A stretch of DNA of 36,399 nt from Candidatus Nitrosopumilus sp. (GTDB lineage: Archaea; Thermoproteota; Nitrososphaeria; Nitrososphaerales; Nitrosopumilaceae). Shown here one piece after another: positions 24,006-32,941 of the stretch; positions within the stretch are counted from its first letter, which is position 1; each line of letters begins with the position of its first letter. The notes under the pieces were generated by a model, which was not told the DNA's origin, searched no databases, and worked only from the letters and a program-made list of their open reading frames with translations. The stretch lies in the NCBI GenBank assembly GCA_028343855.1, contig JAOLZN010000011.1:1-36399 (forward strand), written 5' to 3'. Both the position numbers and the translations under genes were made by a program.

Positions 24006-24764
24006 TTGAAATTTGAAGAATATTTAGATACACTTCCAAAAAATTTACTCAGTGGTGAAGACGTTCAATTACCTGAAAAATCACTTAGAGAAATTTTCAA
24101 ATTTTCAAATTTAGGAAAAAATGATATATTTTTTCATTTAGGATGTAATAATGAAAAAGGAATAGAAATTGCAATAAATGAATTTAAAGTAAAAAAAGCA
24201 ATCGGAATAGACAATAATTTAGAAAAAATTCAAAATGCACAAAAAAATATTAAAGAAAAAAATATCAATGCAAAAGTAATTCATCAAAACATAGAAGAAT
24301 CAGACATTTCAGATGCAACAGTGATATTATTTTGGTTTACTGATGAAAACATCATTAATGAAATGATTAAAAAATTTGAAAAATTAAAACCTGAAACAAA
24401 AATAATAACAATATGGGGTCCACTTCCAAATTGTCTACCAGACAAAGTGAATTTTCCTTACATAATTAATAAAATACCATTTAGAAAAGCAGAAAATTTG
24501 CAAGCACAATTGTTAGAAGTTTTTGGAGTAAAATGCATAGACTTTGTTACTGCATGGGAATTTGCAGAAAGGTATACCAAATCAATTTCTGGATCAGAAG
24601 TCAAAAATGATAGATTTCTTACAATTATTCAGACATTAATTATTTGGATTAATGCAAAAGAATTAGGGGTAGTTTGTACAGAAGAAATTCCAGAATCAAT
24701 TAAAACATACATTAGCATTATGAAAATGCATTTTGATATTGATTTTGAATATTTGTTAAAATAA
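24006..24764 (+). CDS. SAM-dependent methyltransferase-like protein
   Basis: 252 residues, TTG start 24006 (MKFEEYLDTLPKNLL). A Rossmann methyltransferase core is suggested by DIFFHLGCNNEKGIEIAINEF (motif I, with Asn where Gly is usual), IGIDNNLEKIQNAQKNI (acidic loop binding SAM ribose) and SDATVILFWFTDENIINEM. The C-terminal 100 residues are mainly helical, with KIPFRKAENLQAQL, and unlike common methyltransferase tails. Substrate unknown. The weakened Gly-rich loop leaves some doubt about activity. Confidence 0.8.
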   Translation: MKFEEYLDTLPKNLLSGEDVQLPEKSLREIFKFSNLGKNDIFFHLGCNNEKGIEIAINEFKVKKAIGIDNNLEKIQNAQKNIKEKNINAKVIHQNIEESDISDATVILFWFTDENIINEMIKKFEKLKPETKIITIWGPLPNCLPDKVNFPYIINKIPFRKAENLQAQLLEVFGVKCIDFVTAWEFAERYTKSISGSEVKNDRFLTIIQTLIIWINAKELGVVCTEEIPESIKTYISIMKMHFDIDFEYLLK

Positions 24765-24804
24765 TGAGTGTAAGCCTTTTATTTTGTATATCCATTAAAA
24801 AAAT

Positions 24805-25152
24805 ATGGAAAGCAGATTAAACATCAATGTATCTGCAATTGATTATGATAAAACAAGTAAGGCATTTACACAGCAACTTAGATTTTTAGAAGAAATGGTA
24901 CATGGAGAAGATGATTTTGTGATGACTGATTCAGAATTTGCTTTTGGATGGCACTTTTTCGTATTAAGTGTCAACAGAACGCTAATCCAAAAATTAGAAT
25001 CTATGATGGGAGATGACTTTGGGAAATTGAAAGGTAAAACAACAGACAAAAAATTCCTCACATGGTTAACAAATAAAGTTGAAAAGAAATCACCTAGATT
25101 CAAAATTGCCATAAAAGAAGAGATGGAATCAAGTAAATTCGGAATATTTTAA
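24805..25152 (+). CDS. Conserved hypothetical protein (115 aa)
   Basis: I do not recognise a family. 115 residues, mostly helical, soluble, with conserved-looking DSEFAFGWHFFVLSVNRTLIQKLESMMGDDFGKLKG and a basic C-terminus KKSPRFKIAIKEEMESSKF. A TATA-like CCTTTTATTTTG about 25 nt upstream of ATG 24805 supports a real, leaderless gene. It ends just before tRNA-His, which is on the other strand. Confidence 0.75.
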   Translation: MESRLNINVSAIDYDKTSKAFTQQLRFLEEMVHGEDDFVMTDSEFAFGWHFFVLSVNRTLIQKLESMMGDDFGKLKGKTTDKKFLTWLTNKVEKKSPRFKIAIKEEMESSKFGIF

Positions 25153-25160
25153 AAATACAG

Positions 25161-25233
25161 GGCCCTCGAGGGGAATCGAACTCCTGTCCGAGGATCCACA
25201 ATCCTCTATACTAACCACTGTACTACGAGGGCC
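25161..25233 (-). tRNA. tRNA-His (anticodon GTG), G-1 encoded
   Basis: Minus strand. Acceptor GCCCTCG pairs with CGAGGGC. An extra 5' G (G-1) faces discriminator C73, the histidine identity pair, and it is encoded in the DNA. Anticodon stem GAGGA/TCCTC closes the loop TTGTGGA, giving GTG. T-arm GTTCGATTC is normal. CCA is not encoded (the DNA continues CTG). Promoter-like GGATTAAAAAATTAA lies about 20 nt upstream and a T5 run follows the gene. Confidence 0.97.
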
Positions 25234-25352
25234 ACAAAAAAATTAATTTTTTAATCCTGTAATAATCTTTAACATTGGATGAAAATAGAAGTAATAAAAA
25301 ATTAGGCTCATTTTTAAATTAAGAATTATTTATGAAAAAGAATTAACGATCG

Positions 25353-25362
25353 CTTTAAATTC
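25353..25362 (+). promoter_or_regulatory. TATA box of corA
   Basis: GCTTTAAATT, centre about 28 nt upstream of ATG 25386; fits a leaderless transcript. Confidence 0.45.
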
Positions 25363-25385
25363 GTAAAATCTGGGTATTTTTTACC

Positions 25386-26408
25386 ATGAAACGAGGATTT
25401 ATCACCAACAGGCTACGTTCAGGAAAAAAATCATTAGAAATGCCCGTAAAGAGAAAAATAGAAACAATAGAAGGGAATGGTTTTACATGGATAGATTTAC
25501 AAAATCCAGATAGAGAGGATGTTGAAAAATTAGCTCCAAGTTATAATTTCAATGAATTAAACATAGAAGATTGTATGACAAAATTTGAACTTCCAAAACT
25601 TGATAGTTATGATGAACATTTCTTTGTAATTTTACAATTTCCTCCTCTTGCACAAAAAATTGGAATTTCAAAAAATAGTCAATTATCAATATTTGTTGGA
25701 AAAGATTTTCTAGTAACAGTACATCAAGGAGATCTTAAACCATTAGTACAATTAGTACAAACATGTATTCTAAATTCAGATGATGAATTAAAAAAAAGAC
25801 TATTAGATGAATCGTCAGGAGATTTACTTCATGAAATTATAGATGCATTAGTAGATGATCTTCTACATACATCAAGAAAAATTATTGCAAATTTAGATGA
25901 AATGGAAGATAATGTATTTGATGAATCAAAACCAGTTGCTAGAAGTATTGCATTACTTAGAAGAGAAATCAACAGATTAAGAAGAATATCAGTACCACTA
26001 AAGAGATTTGTAATAGAAATTGCAAAAAATGTTAAAAGATTTTCAGAGAATTCAGATGATGAGCTTACACTATATTTTGACGATGTTATTGATCACATTG
26101 ACAAAGTTATAGAAACATTAGAAGAATCAAGAGAAACTATGGAAATTTACAAAGATACGGATTTTGTATTAAGTAATGAAAAAACAAACAAGGTATTGGC
26201 TGTTTTAACTATGATTTTCACATTAGCTATTCCATCAACAGTAATTGGAACATTTTATGGAATGAATGTTAATCTACCTGGAGGAATAGGAGAAAATGTA
26301 ATGGTTTTAGGACCATTTACCACATTTATAGTCGTAATTATGGCATCGGCAATACCTGCAATTTTGATGTTCATTTATTTTAAAAAATTGGGCTGGATAA
26401 GTAGTTAG
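25386..26408 (+). CDS. corA: CorA-type magnesium/divalent metal channel
   Basis: 340-residue inner-membrane channel of the 2-TM-GxN family. Large cytoplasmic alpha/beta and helical domain (LDSYDEHFFVILQFP, RRISVPLKRFV), two C-terminal membrane helices and the signature G292-M-N294 (FYGMNVNLPGG) between them. Basic end KKLGWISS. Carries Mg2+, and in some homologues Co2+ or Zn2+. Monocistronic; converges with the secreted-protein gene 11 bp away. Confidence 0.95.
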   Translation: MKRGFITNRLRSGKKSLEMPVKRKIETIEGNGFTWIDLQNPDREDVEKLAPSYNFNELNIEDCMTKFELPKLDSYDEHFFVILQFPPLAQKIGISKNSQLSIFVGKDFLVTVHQGDLKPLVQLVQTCILNSDDELKKRLLDESSGDLLHEIIDALVDDLLHTSRKIIANLDEMEDNVFDESKPVARSIALLRREINRLRRISVPLKRFVIEIAKNVKRFSENSDDELTLYFDDVIDHIDKVIETLEESRETMEIYKDTDFVLSNEKTNKVLAVLTMIFTLAIPSTVIGTFYGMNVNLPGGIGENVMVLGPFTTFIVVIMASAIPAILMFIYFKKLGWISS

Positions 26409-26419
26409 TGAAATAAGTT

Positions 26420-27202
26420 CTAAATTTTTTCATGTAAATTCACTATAACTTTTGCTAAAGAACGATTCAAGTTATCAGGAATTAAAATAAGTAGTCCTGA
26501 TTCACCATCAATGTTTTCACAAACCCCACTGAAACTAGTGTAGGCTTTTCCATAACAACTATCATTGGTATAAAAATCAAATTTTTGATTTTCTAAATAA
26601 TTTTCAAATTGTTTTTTTGAATCAACAAAATAAACATCAAACCAGGAATTTTTATCATCAATTGAAATAGAATATTCATATGAAGTAATTTTTTTATCAG
26701 AGCAAATTGGAATAAACTGAACATAAAACTTAGATTCTATGGAATCAGTAGATTTAATGTTAGGAAAAGTTGAAACATAGGTATCAGCGTTTAATTCAGA
26801 ACCTTGAATCAATTCAATTTGATTTCTAACTGTATCAATTGCATATCTATATGTAATTGGTTTCCAGCTGGAGTTACAATCACTAAATTGATGTTTTAAT
26901 TCAACATAACCACGATTGTCTTGATATTGTAAATTATTAGAATTATAGTTATCAAAATCTGAAACATTAGAAAAATCAGTAGAATAAATTTGATCATTAG
27001 TGTTTGGATTAGACCAAACATTTGTTATTTCAAATAAAACATTTGTAGGAAAACTATTCCATTCTTCTTGAAAATGTACATAAATAGAATATTTGTTAAT
27101 GTCTTGATCATATGGTGATGAAAAAAGTAAGTGACCATAAAGTCCATTTGTAAAAACTACTACAAATGCAACTAGAGGTAATATTAAAAATATTTTCTTC
27201 AC
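26420..27202 (-). CDS. Secreted protein of unknown function
   Basis: 260 residues from GTG 27202. Residues 1-21 are a signal peptide or N-terminal anchor (MKKIFLILPLVAFVVVFTNG). The rest is polar, beta-rich and has four Cys (in SDCNSS, PICSDK, DSCYGK, GVCENI) that could form two disulfides outside the cell. GHLLFSSPYDQDINKYSIYVHFQEEW near the N-terminus is the most distinctive stretch. No family recognised. Its promoter carries the palindrome ATTAGTCTAAT between TATA box and start, resembling the element before the metal importer, so metal-dependent expression is possible. Confidence 0.75.
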   Translation of the reverse strand: MKKIFLILPLVAFVVVFTNGLYGHLLFSSPYDQDINKYSIYVHFQEEWNSFPTNVLFEITNVWSNPNTNDQIYSTDFSNVSDFDNYNSNNLQYQDNRGYVELKHQFSDCNSSWKPITYRYAIDTVRNQIELIQGSELNADTYVSTFPNIKSTDSIESKFYVQFIPICSDKKITSYEYSISIDDKNSWFDVYFVDSKKQFENYLENQKFDFYTNDSCYGKAYTSFSGVCENIDGESGLLILIPDNLNRSLAKVIVNLHEKI

Positions 27203-27215
27203 AAAAATTTGAAAG

Positions 27216-27226
27216 ATTAGTCTAAT
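27216..27226. promoter_or_regulatory. ATTAGTCTAAT palindrome, possible DtxR-like operator
   Basis: Perfect inverted repeat around one central base. It lies 14-24 bp upstream of GTG 27202 and directly downstream of the TATA-like CATAAAATT (27227-27235), the place where archaeal repressors usually block transcription. TTAGtCTAA equals the core of the DtxR/IdeR consensus. Confidence 0.45.
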
Positions 27227-27334
27227 TTTATGTTAATGAGAATTCACAAGAAAATTTAGAAAAAAAATATCAATAGTATCATAAAAGATAAAAATTATGA
27301 TATATTGTTTTTAGATAAAAATTATAGACATATC

Positions 27335-27343
27335 TTATAAAAG
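27335..27343 (+). promoter_or_regulatory. TATA box of the RG-repeat protein
   Basis: TTATAAAAG, a strong archaeal TATA match, centred about 29 nt upstream of ATG 27368. Confidence 0.55.
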
Positions 27344-27367
27344 CCCGTAGATGATTTTAGTAAAAAC

Positions 27368-27628
27368 ATGGTTAAAGTAAAAGTTAGAACAGGTAGAGGT
27401 ACTGGAACTATAGAAGTTGATGTAGGCGATCTCAAATTCTCAGGTGAAGAATTTAAAAAAATTCAAGCTGAAAGAAAGAAAGCTGCAGGCAGCAGATCAG
27501 TTTCTACAGGTAGAGGTACTGGTAGAAGAAAGCTTTCAGATACACCAGAACCAAAAGCTAGACCTTCAACTAAAGGCAAAACAAGAAGTACTGGTAGAGG
27601 TACTGGTTCAAGAAAAGGCACAACATAA
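27368..27628 (+). CDS. Basic TGRGTG-repeat protein (86 aa)
   Basis: No family recognised. Residues 1-40 look folded: strand KVKVRTGRGTGTIEVDVGDL and a helix SGEEFKKIQAERKKA. Residues 41-86 are basic and disordered, with TGRGTG at 8-13, 47-52 and 75-80 and many Arg, Lys, Ser and Thr. The three DNA copies of the hexapeptide match at 17-18 of 18 bases. RG-type repeats often bind RNA or DNA, so a nucleic-acid or ribosome-linked role is possible. It has a strong promoter and a T-rich end, so it is an independent unit, probably well expressed. Confidence 0.8.
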   Translation: MVKVKVRTGRGTGTIEVDVGDLKFSGEEFKKIQAERKKAAGSRSVSTGRGTGRRKLSDTPEPKARPSTKGKTRSTGRGTGSRKGTT

Positions 27629-27630
27629 AC

Positions 27631-27661
27631 TCCTTTTTGAATTTTATTTTTCTTATATTTT
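27631..27661 (+). terminator. T-rich termination region
   Basis: A series of T runs (cctttttg, attttatttttc, ttatattttt) right after the stop of the RG-repeat gene, as expected for an archaeal intrinsic terminator without a hairpin. Confidence 0.45.
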
Positions 27662-27672
27662 TCAAAGATTTC

Positions 27673-28338
27673 TTATATTTTAGTATCAGGATTTTTTTGT
27701 TTAAGTTTTTCCCAATCTGCAAGAAAATTATCCAGCCCAATTTTTGTCAAAGGATGTTGTAACATTTTATCTAAAACTCCGGGAGGTAATGTTACTACAT
27801 CTGCACCAATTTTTGCCGCATCAATTACATGTAGCGGATGACGAACACTTGCAACAAGAATTTGAGTATTGAAAGTATAATTTGAAAAAATTTCTTTTAT
27901 TTCTTTAATTAAATTCATTCCATCTTGGCCAATATCATCCAGTCTTCCAATAAATGGACTAACATATTTTGCTCCAGATTTTGCAGCAAGTAAAGCTTGA
28001 TTTGCAGAAAATATCAAAGTGACATTAACAGGAATTCCCTGAGATGAAAATGATTTACAGGCTTTAAGACCATCAGGAGTCATTGGAACTTTAACAACAA
28101 CGTTATCACCATATTCACGAAGACGTTTACCTTCCTCCATCATTCCAGAATACTCAGTACTAACAACTTCTAAACTTACATCACCTTGAATAATTTTTGT
28201 AATTTCTTCCATTGCATTTTTTGGATTACCACCTTCTTTTGACATTAAAGAAGGATTTGTTGTAATTCCATCTAACAATCCCATGTCATTGAATTTTTTT
28301 ATAGATTCTAAATTAGCAGTATCAAGAAAAATTTTCAT
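27673..28338 (-). CDS. tal: Transaldolase (small FSA/TalC type)
   Basis: 221-residue TIM-barrel aldolase moving a three-carbon unit between sugar phosphates. D6 (FLDTAN), N28 (ITTNPSLM) and Schiff-base Lys83 (VVVKVPMTPDG) are present, with SPFIGRLDD further on. Size matches the short transaldolase/fructose-6-phosphate aldolase subfamily, so either activity is possible; the transketolase context favours transaldolase. It overlaps the end of the transketolase C-subunit gene by 4 bp. Confidence 0.95.
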   Translation of the reverse strand: MKIFLDTANLESIKKFNDMGLLDGITTNPSLMSKEGGNPKNAMEEITKIIQGDVSLEVVSTEYSGMMEEGKRLREYGDNVVVKVPMTPDGLKACKSFSSQGIPVNVTLIFSANQALLAAKSGAKYVSPFIGRLDDIGQDGMNLIKEIKEIFSNYTFNTQILVASVRHPLHVIDAAKIGADVVTLPPGVLDKMLQHPLTKIGLDNFLADWEKLKQKNPDTKI

Positions 28339-29309
28339 ATTTTTTTACTCCTTAGTTCTTTTGCTTGTTTTGCCATATTAAAAGATGTAATTCCGTGCTT
28401 CTCTAAAAGTAAAGGAATTTCTGCATCACGTGCAGATTCTCCAAACATATCTTGGGCTCCAATTCTTTTGATAGGTACAGGATAAGATCCAGATATAGAT
28501 TCTGTTACGGCTGATCCCATGCCTCCAAAAATATTATGTTCCTCAGTTGTGACAATACAACCAGTTTCTCGTGCAGCTTTCTCTAAAATTTCATTGTCAA
28601 TAGGTTTGATTGAAAACATATCTAAAACTCTACAAGAAATTCCATCTTGTTGCAACATCTCTGCTGCCTCTAATGCCATTCTAACAGTAATTCCACATGC
28701 AGCAATAGTACAATCAGAACCATCCCTTACAGTAATTCCTTTGCCAATTTGAAATTCTTGAGATTCTGAATGTACAATAGGCGTTTTTGATCTTGCCATT
28801 CTCATGTAAAATGGCCCATATTCAGATGCCATCAATTGAGTTAATTTTGAAACAGAAATAGTGTCAGCAGGAATAAAAACACGAAAATTTGGAATTACTC
28901 TCATAATTGCAATATCTTCAATTTGTTGATGTGATCCACCATCAGGTCCAACAGATAAACCTCCATGAGATGTAACTAATTTTACATTTAGTCCTTTTTT
29001 ACCAGGAGGTGAAGGATATGCAATGTTATTTCGAATTTGATCAACAGCTCTTCCAGGTAAAAATATTGCATAAGTACTTGCAAAAGAAATTTTTCCAGAT
29101 ACAGCTAATCCAGCAGATACCGTAACAAGATTTGCTTCAGCAATACCAACATTGAAAAATCTATCAGGAAATTGTTTACCAAATCCAGAAGTTTTTAATG
29201 AATCAGTTGTATCAGCTCCTAAAACAACAACGTTAGGATTATCATGACCAGCTTGAATCAATGACTTTGAATATTCTGAACGCATGTCAGTCATAATTGG
29301 ATCATTCAA
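28335..29309 (-). CDS. tktB: Transketolase, C-terminal subunit
   Basis: 324 residues with the pyrimidine-binding and C-terminal domains of split transketolase. DRFFNVGIAEANLVTVSAGLA holds the catalytic Glu that activates thiamine pyrophosphate; TSHGGLSVGPDGGSHQQIEDIA and ARSKTPIV are typical. Works with the upstream N-terminal subunit to move two-carbon units between sugar phosphates. Overlaps both neighbours by 4 bp (start on the N-subunit side, stop on the transaldolase side). Confidence 0.94.
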   Translation of the reverse strand: MNDPIMTDMRSEYSKSLIQAGHDNPNVVVLGADTTDSLKTSGFGKQFPDRFFNVGIAEANLVTVSAGLAVSGKISFASTYAIFLPGRAVDQIRNNIAYPSPPGKKGLNVKLVTSHGGLSVGPDGGSHQQIEDIAIMRVIPNFRVFIPADTISVSKLTQLMASEYGPFYMRMARSKTPIVHSESQEFQIGKGITVRDGSDCTIAACGITVRMALEAAEMLQQDGISCRVLDMFSIKPIDNEILEKAARETGCIVTTEEHNIFGGMGSAVTESISGSYPVPIKRIGAQDMFGESARDAEIPLLLEKHGITSFNMAKQAKELRSKKI

Positions 29310-30973
29310 ATGTATCCAGACTCCTGTGCAATTTTTTTAATTTCTTCTTGTTTTGCACCAATGACATGTAATCCAATCCATTTATTGACCAAATCAGAAC
29401 CTCCTAATTGATTTGCTTTATCAAGCAACATACGTCTTCTTGATTTTAAAACTGCATTTCTAAAATCTTTAATTGCTGCTCTAACGTCTTGTTGTCCAAC
29501 AATAGCACCACCACCTACAAAAGCACGAGCACCGTCTAAGAATACAGAGCCAATATTTTCAATATTTACTCCTCCATCAGCTTCAATGCAGCCTGAAAAA
29601 TTATGTTCGTTAAGAGTAGAGTTTAGTCTTGCCATTTTATCATGAGTTTCTTCAATATATTTTTGACCAGATTTTCCAGGAACTACAGACATTACAATAA
29701 GTTGATCTAAAGTAGACAAAAATTTGTGAGACCATTCTGGTAATTCAGTGTCAGGATTAATTGCAAAACCAACACCAACTTGGTGTTGTTTTAAAATATC
29801 ATGAATTTCTCCAAAACTAGATTCATCAGTAACTTCTGCATGAACAGTTACAATATCACTTCCAGCATCAATGTAATCCTTAACATGTTTTACAGGTTCA
29901 TTAATCATAAGATGTGTATCAAATGGGATTACAGTTAAAGGTCTTAATTCTTTAATTTTGTTATGATCAAAAGTTTTGGTTGGAACAAATTGACCATCCA
30001 TCACATCAAGATGAATTAGATCAGATCTTCCAGTTACACATCTTTTAACTTCATTTTCTAGATTAGACATATCACCTGCAATAATTGAAGGAGCAATCAA
30101 AAATTGTGAATCTAATTCAGAATTAATTATAGGTACAACATCAGAGTCAGGTGCCTTGCCATGCCATTGAGGATTATCTTCCATATGTTCCAAAGATTTT
30201 CCTTTGATAGTTCTTGAAATAATTATTGTAGGAACTCCTTTAGTTGCATTAGCTTTAGTAATTGCTGCATCAATTTGTTCGACTCTATGACCATCAATTT
30301 CAAGAACATTCCAACCAAATGATCTCCACTTATCGCCAGTTTTCCATCGTGAAGCATCTTTCCACATTTCAGTGATATCATCACCCTCTAATTTTTCATC
30401 AAGTGGCATAATTTTTTCAGTATAGGAATCTTGTTGAATAAAATTTCTATCAAGAAAAGCAGTCAAATTATCAACCTTGTATTTTGAAGCTGTCATAGCA
30501 GCTTCCCAAACTTGGCCTTCATCAGATTCACCATCTCCAATAATTGTATAGACATGGTGATCTTTAGAATCAATTTTTGCAGCTAGTGCAATTCCAACTG
30601 AATATGATAGACCAGTACCTAATGAACCTCCACAAAATTCAACTCCAGGACATTTTAGATCAGGATGTCCCTGCAATTTACTACCGAATTTTCGTAAAGT
30701 TTCAATTTCAGATTCTGGAAAATATCCTGCAACTGCCATATTAGAAAATAATCCAGGAGCAGCATGGCCTTTTGACAGAACTAAACGATCTCTATCTCCC
30801 CATTGAGGATTTTTAGCATCAAATTTCAAATGTTTGTTAAATAAACAGCCTAAAATTTCAGCCATAGAAAAAGAACCACCAGGATGACCAGAACCAGCCG
30901 CATTAGTTCCCTTAATTACTAATTTACGAGCTCGTAGAATATTTTTTTTAATTTGATAATAATTAAGACCCAT
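29306..30973 (-). CDS. Transketolase N-subunit fused to ribulose-phosphate 3-epimerase
   Basis: 555 residues with two enzymes in one chain. Residues 1-285 are the transketolase N-half: GSGHPGGSFSMAE, LSKGHAAPGLF, and the TPP motif GDGESDEG...DRN at 147-177. Residues 291-507 are a complete ribulose-5-phosphate 3-epimerase: IAPSIIAGDMSNLE, H321-L-D323-V-M-D (metal and catalytic), H354 in FDTHLM, SVVPGKSGQKYIEE, and D467 in EADGGVN. A 48-residue helical tail follows. Both active sites look intact. First gene of the tkt-tal operon. Epimerase and transketolase catalyse consecutive steps, so fusion could pass xylulose-5-phosphate on directly. Confidence 0.93.
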   Translation of the reverse strand: MGLNYYQIKKNILRARKLVIKGTNAAGSGHPGGSFSMAEILGCLFNKHLKFDAKNPQWGDRDRLVLSKGHAAPGLFSNMAVAGYFPESEIETLRKFGSKLQGHPDLKCPGVEFCGGSLGTGLSYSVGIALAAKIDSKDHHVYTIIGDGESDEGQVWEAAMTASKYKVDNLTAFLDRNFIQQDSYTEKIMPLDEKLEGDDITEMWKDASRWKTGDKWRSFGWNVLEIDGHRVEQIDAAITKANATKGVPTIIISRTIKGKSLEHMEDNPQWHGKAPDSDVVPIINSELDSQFLIAPSIIAGDMSNLENEVKRCVTGRSDLIHLDVMDGQFVPTKTFDHNKIKELRPLTVIPFDTHLMINEPVKHVKDYIDAGSDIVTVHAEVTDESSFGEIHDILKQHQVGVGFAINPDTELPEWSHKFLSTLDQLIVMSVVPGKSGQKYIEETHDKMARLNSTLNEHNFSGCIEADGGVNIENIGSVFLDGARAFVGGGAIVGQQDVRAAIKDFRNAVLKSRRRMLLDKANQLGGSDLVNKWIGLHVIGAKQEEIKKIAQESGYI

Positions 30974-31048
30974 CTGGAACGTATCTCCATAAATCGAATA
31001 AAAATCTACTTCTGTAAAATTTTAATTTGATCGCAATTATAGATAATT

Positions 31049-31426
31049 ATGGAAATCAAAGACGAAATACCGATTGTGCTTTTTGATGATCAATGTTATG
31101 TGTGTATAAAATTTGCAACAATTGTAAATTTTTTGGCAAAAGGTAAAATTACAATGGTAGGACACTATTCAAATTTTGGAATAAAAATTAGAAATGAAAT
31201 TTTAGATGAATCAGCATTAGAGATGTTTTGGTTCATTGATAAAAAAAGGGCAAGTGGAGGAAGAGCAGCATTATTTCCTCTAATTAAAGCAATTTTTTCT
31301 ACAAAATCAAGAAAAACAAAGTTTGCTCAGATGAACAATATTTGTAGTGATAATTGTAAGAGTACCAAAGCAGTATTTGTTAGGTCATTTACACTCATTA
31401 CAAGTAGTAAAAAAATTGATTTATAG
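31049..31426 (+). CDS. DCC family thiol-disulfide protein (DUF393)
   Basis: 125 residues. N-terminal IPIVLFDDQCYVCIKF contains D13 with C16-x-x-C19, the D-x-x-C-x-x-C hallmark that names the DCC (YuxK/DUF393) family, a thioredoxin-like group of presumed redox function. A second Cys pair sits near the C-terminus (ICSDNCKS). The mid-region RASGGRAALFPLIKAI is also family-like. Divergent from the transketolase operon, with a TATA-like AAATTTTAATTTG about 25 nt upstream. Partner unknown. Confidence 0.85.
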   Translation: MEIKDEIPIVLFDDQCYVCIKFATIVNFLAKGKITMVGHYSNFGIKIRNEILDESALEMFWFIDKKRASGGRAALFPLIKAIFSTKSRKTKFAQMNNICSDNCKSTKAVFVRSFTLITSSKKIDL

Positions 31427-31463
31427 AAAATCTAAATAATGCTTTAAAAAACAAGATTTCATC

Positions 31464-32939
31464 ATGAAGATTAAAACTGAAAATTCTACTAAAAAGAAAA
31501 CAGAACTTCTATGTGGATTTGTATTAGAAGATTCTAACAAAGTTTTAGGATTACCAAAATTTGATACAAAGATATCATTTTCAATTAATCAATCATTAAA
31601 AGATATGAATGGCAAATTGGGAAAATTGACAATTATTCCAATACCAGGAAAAAAACAGGCGCAAAGAATACTTTTAGCAGGAATTGGTAAAAAAGAAAAT
31701 TTAACACAAGATACTATAAGATTTGTTTCAGGTAAAATTGCACAAAAAGCAAGAGAATTAAAATTAAAAGAATTTTCAATTATAGCACCTCCTACTTTTG
31801 TTATTGATTCAGTTTCATCAGTTTCTCAAATTATTGAAGGTGCAAAAATGTCACTATACAAATTTGACAAATTTAAGACAGATAAATCAGATAAAGCACC
31901 AGATATGACAATTATAATTTCCAAATCAAATAAAATTTCAAAGGCAATCAAAATTGCTGAATCTGTTGCAGAAGGTGCAATATTCACTAAAAGTATTGGA
32001 AATTTACCGCCAAACGAATGTACTCCTACAACACTAGCAAATTTTGCTAAAGATATTTCTAAAAAAAATAAAATGAAATGTACAATAATTTCACAACCTG
32101 AATTAAAGAAAAAAGGATTTGGAGGAATTACAGCTGTAGGTAAAGGAAGTAGAAATGAACCAAAATTAATGGTGATGGAACATAATCGTGGACCTAAAAA
32201 TCAAAAACCAATTGTTTTAGTTGGAAAAGCAGTTACATTTGACACGGGTGGAATTTCATTAAAACCAGGACAAAGTATGGATGAAATGAAATTTGATAAA
32301 TGTGGTGGATGTACAGTGTTAGGAATAATGAAATCAGTTTCGGAATTAAAATTACCAATTAACGTAGTTGGGATTATTCCATCAGTAGAAAATATGCCTG
32401 GTGGGGAGGCATACAGACCAGGAGATATCATAAAATTATACAATGGAAAGACTGCAGAAATTCTAAATACAGATGCTGAAGGTAGGCTCATTTTAGCAGA
32501 CGCTTTAGCATATGGTGAAAAACAATATTCACCAAAAGCAATTATTGATTTTGCAACATTAACAGGAGCATGTATTGTTGCATTAGGAAATAATGTGGCT
32601 GCAATAGTATCTAACAATGAACAATTAACAAAGAAAATTACAGAGTCATCCAAAACAACAACAGAAGAAATTTGGGAATTACCATTAACACAAGATTACA
32701 TGGATATGATAAAATCAGATGTTGCAGATATCAAAAATGTAGGTATAGGAAAAGCAGCAGGAACCATTACAGCTGCTGCATTTTTGAAAAGTGCAATAGA
32801 AAATACACCATGGGTACATCTAGATATTGCAGGGGTTGCATGGACTCAAGGAGCAGCAACAAAAGAAAAACCATACAATCCAAAAGGTGCTACAGGTTTT
32901 GGTGTCAGATTAGTTTTAGATTATTTACAAAAATTATAA
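31464..32939 (+). CDS. pepA: Leucyl aminopeptidase (M17)
   Basis: 491-residue cytosolic dizinc exopeptidase that releases N-terminal residues from peptides. The C-terminal catalytic domain has GKAVTFDTGGISLKPGQSMDEMKFDKCGG (Lys and Asp ligands) and NTDAEGRLILADALAYGEK (Asp, Glu ligands and the catalytic Arg). The N-terminal macro-like domain covers residues 1-165. Good match over the full length. 37 bp after the DCC gene. Confidence 0.96.
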   Translation: MKIKTENSTKKKTELLCGFVLEDSNKVLGLPKFDTKISFSINQSLKDMNGKLGKLTIIPIPGKKQAQRILLAGIGKKENLTQDTIRFVSGKIAQKARELKLKEFSIIAPPTFVIDSVSSVSQIIEGAKMSLYKFDKFKTDKSDKAPDMTIIISKSNKISKAIKIAESVAEGAIFTKSIGNLPPNECTPTTLANFAKDISKKNKMKCTIISQPELKKKGFGGITAVGKGSRNEPKLMVMEHNRGPKNQKPIVLVGKAVTFDTGGISLKPGQSMDEMKFDKCGGCTVLGIMKSVSELKLPINVVGIIPSVENMPGGEAYRPGDIIKLYNGKTAEILNTDAEGRLILADALAYGEKQYSPKAIIDFATLTGACIVALGNNVAAIVSNNEQLTKKITESSKTTTEEIWELPLTQDYMDMIKSDVADIKNVGIGKAAGTITAAAFLKSAIENTPWVHLDIAGVAWTQGAATKEKPYNPKGATGFGVRLVLDYLQKL

Positions 32940-32941
32940 AA

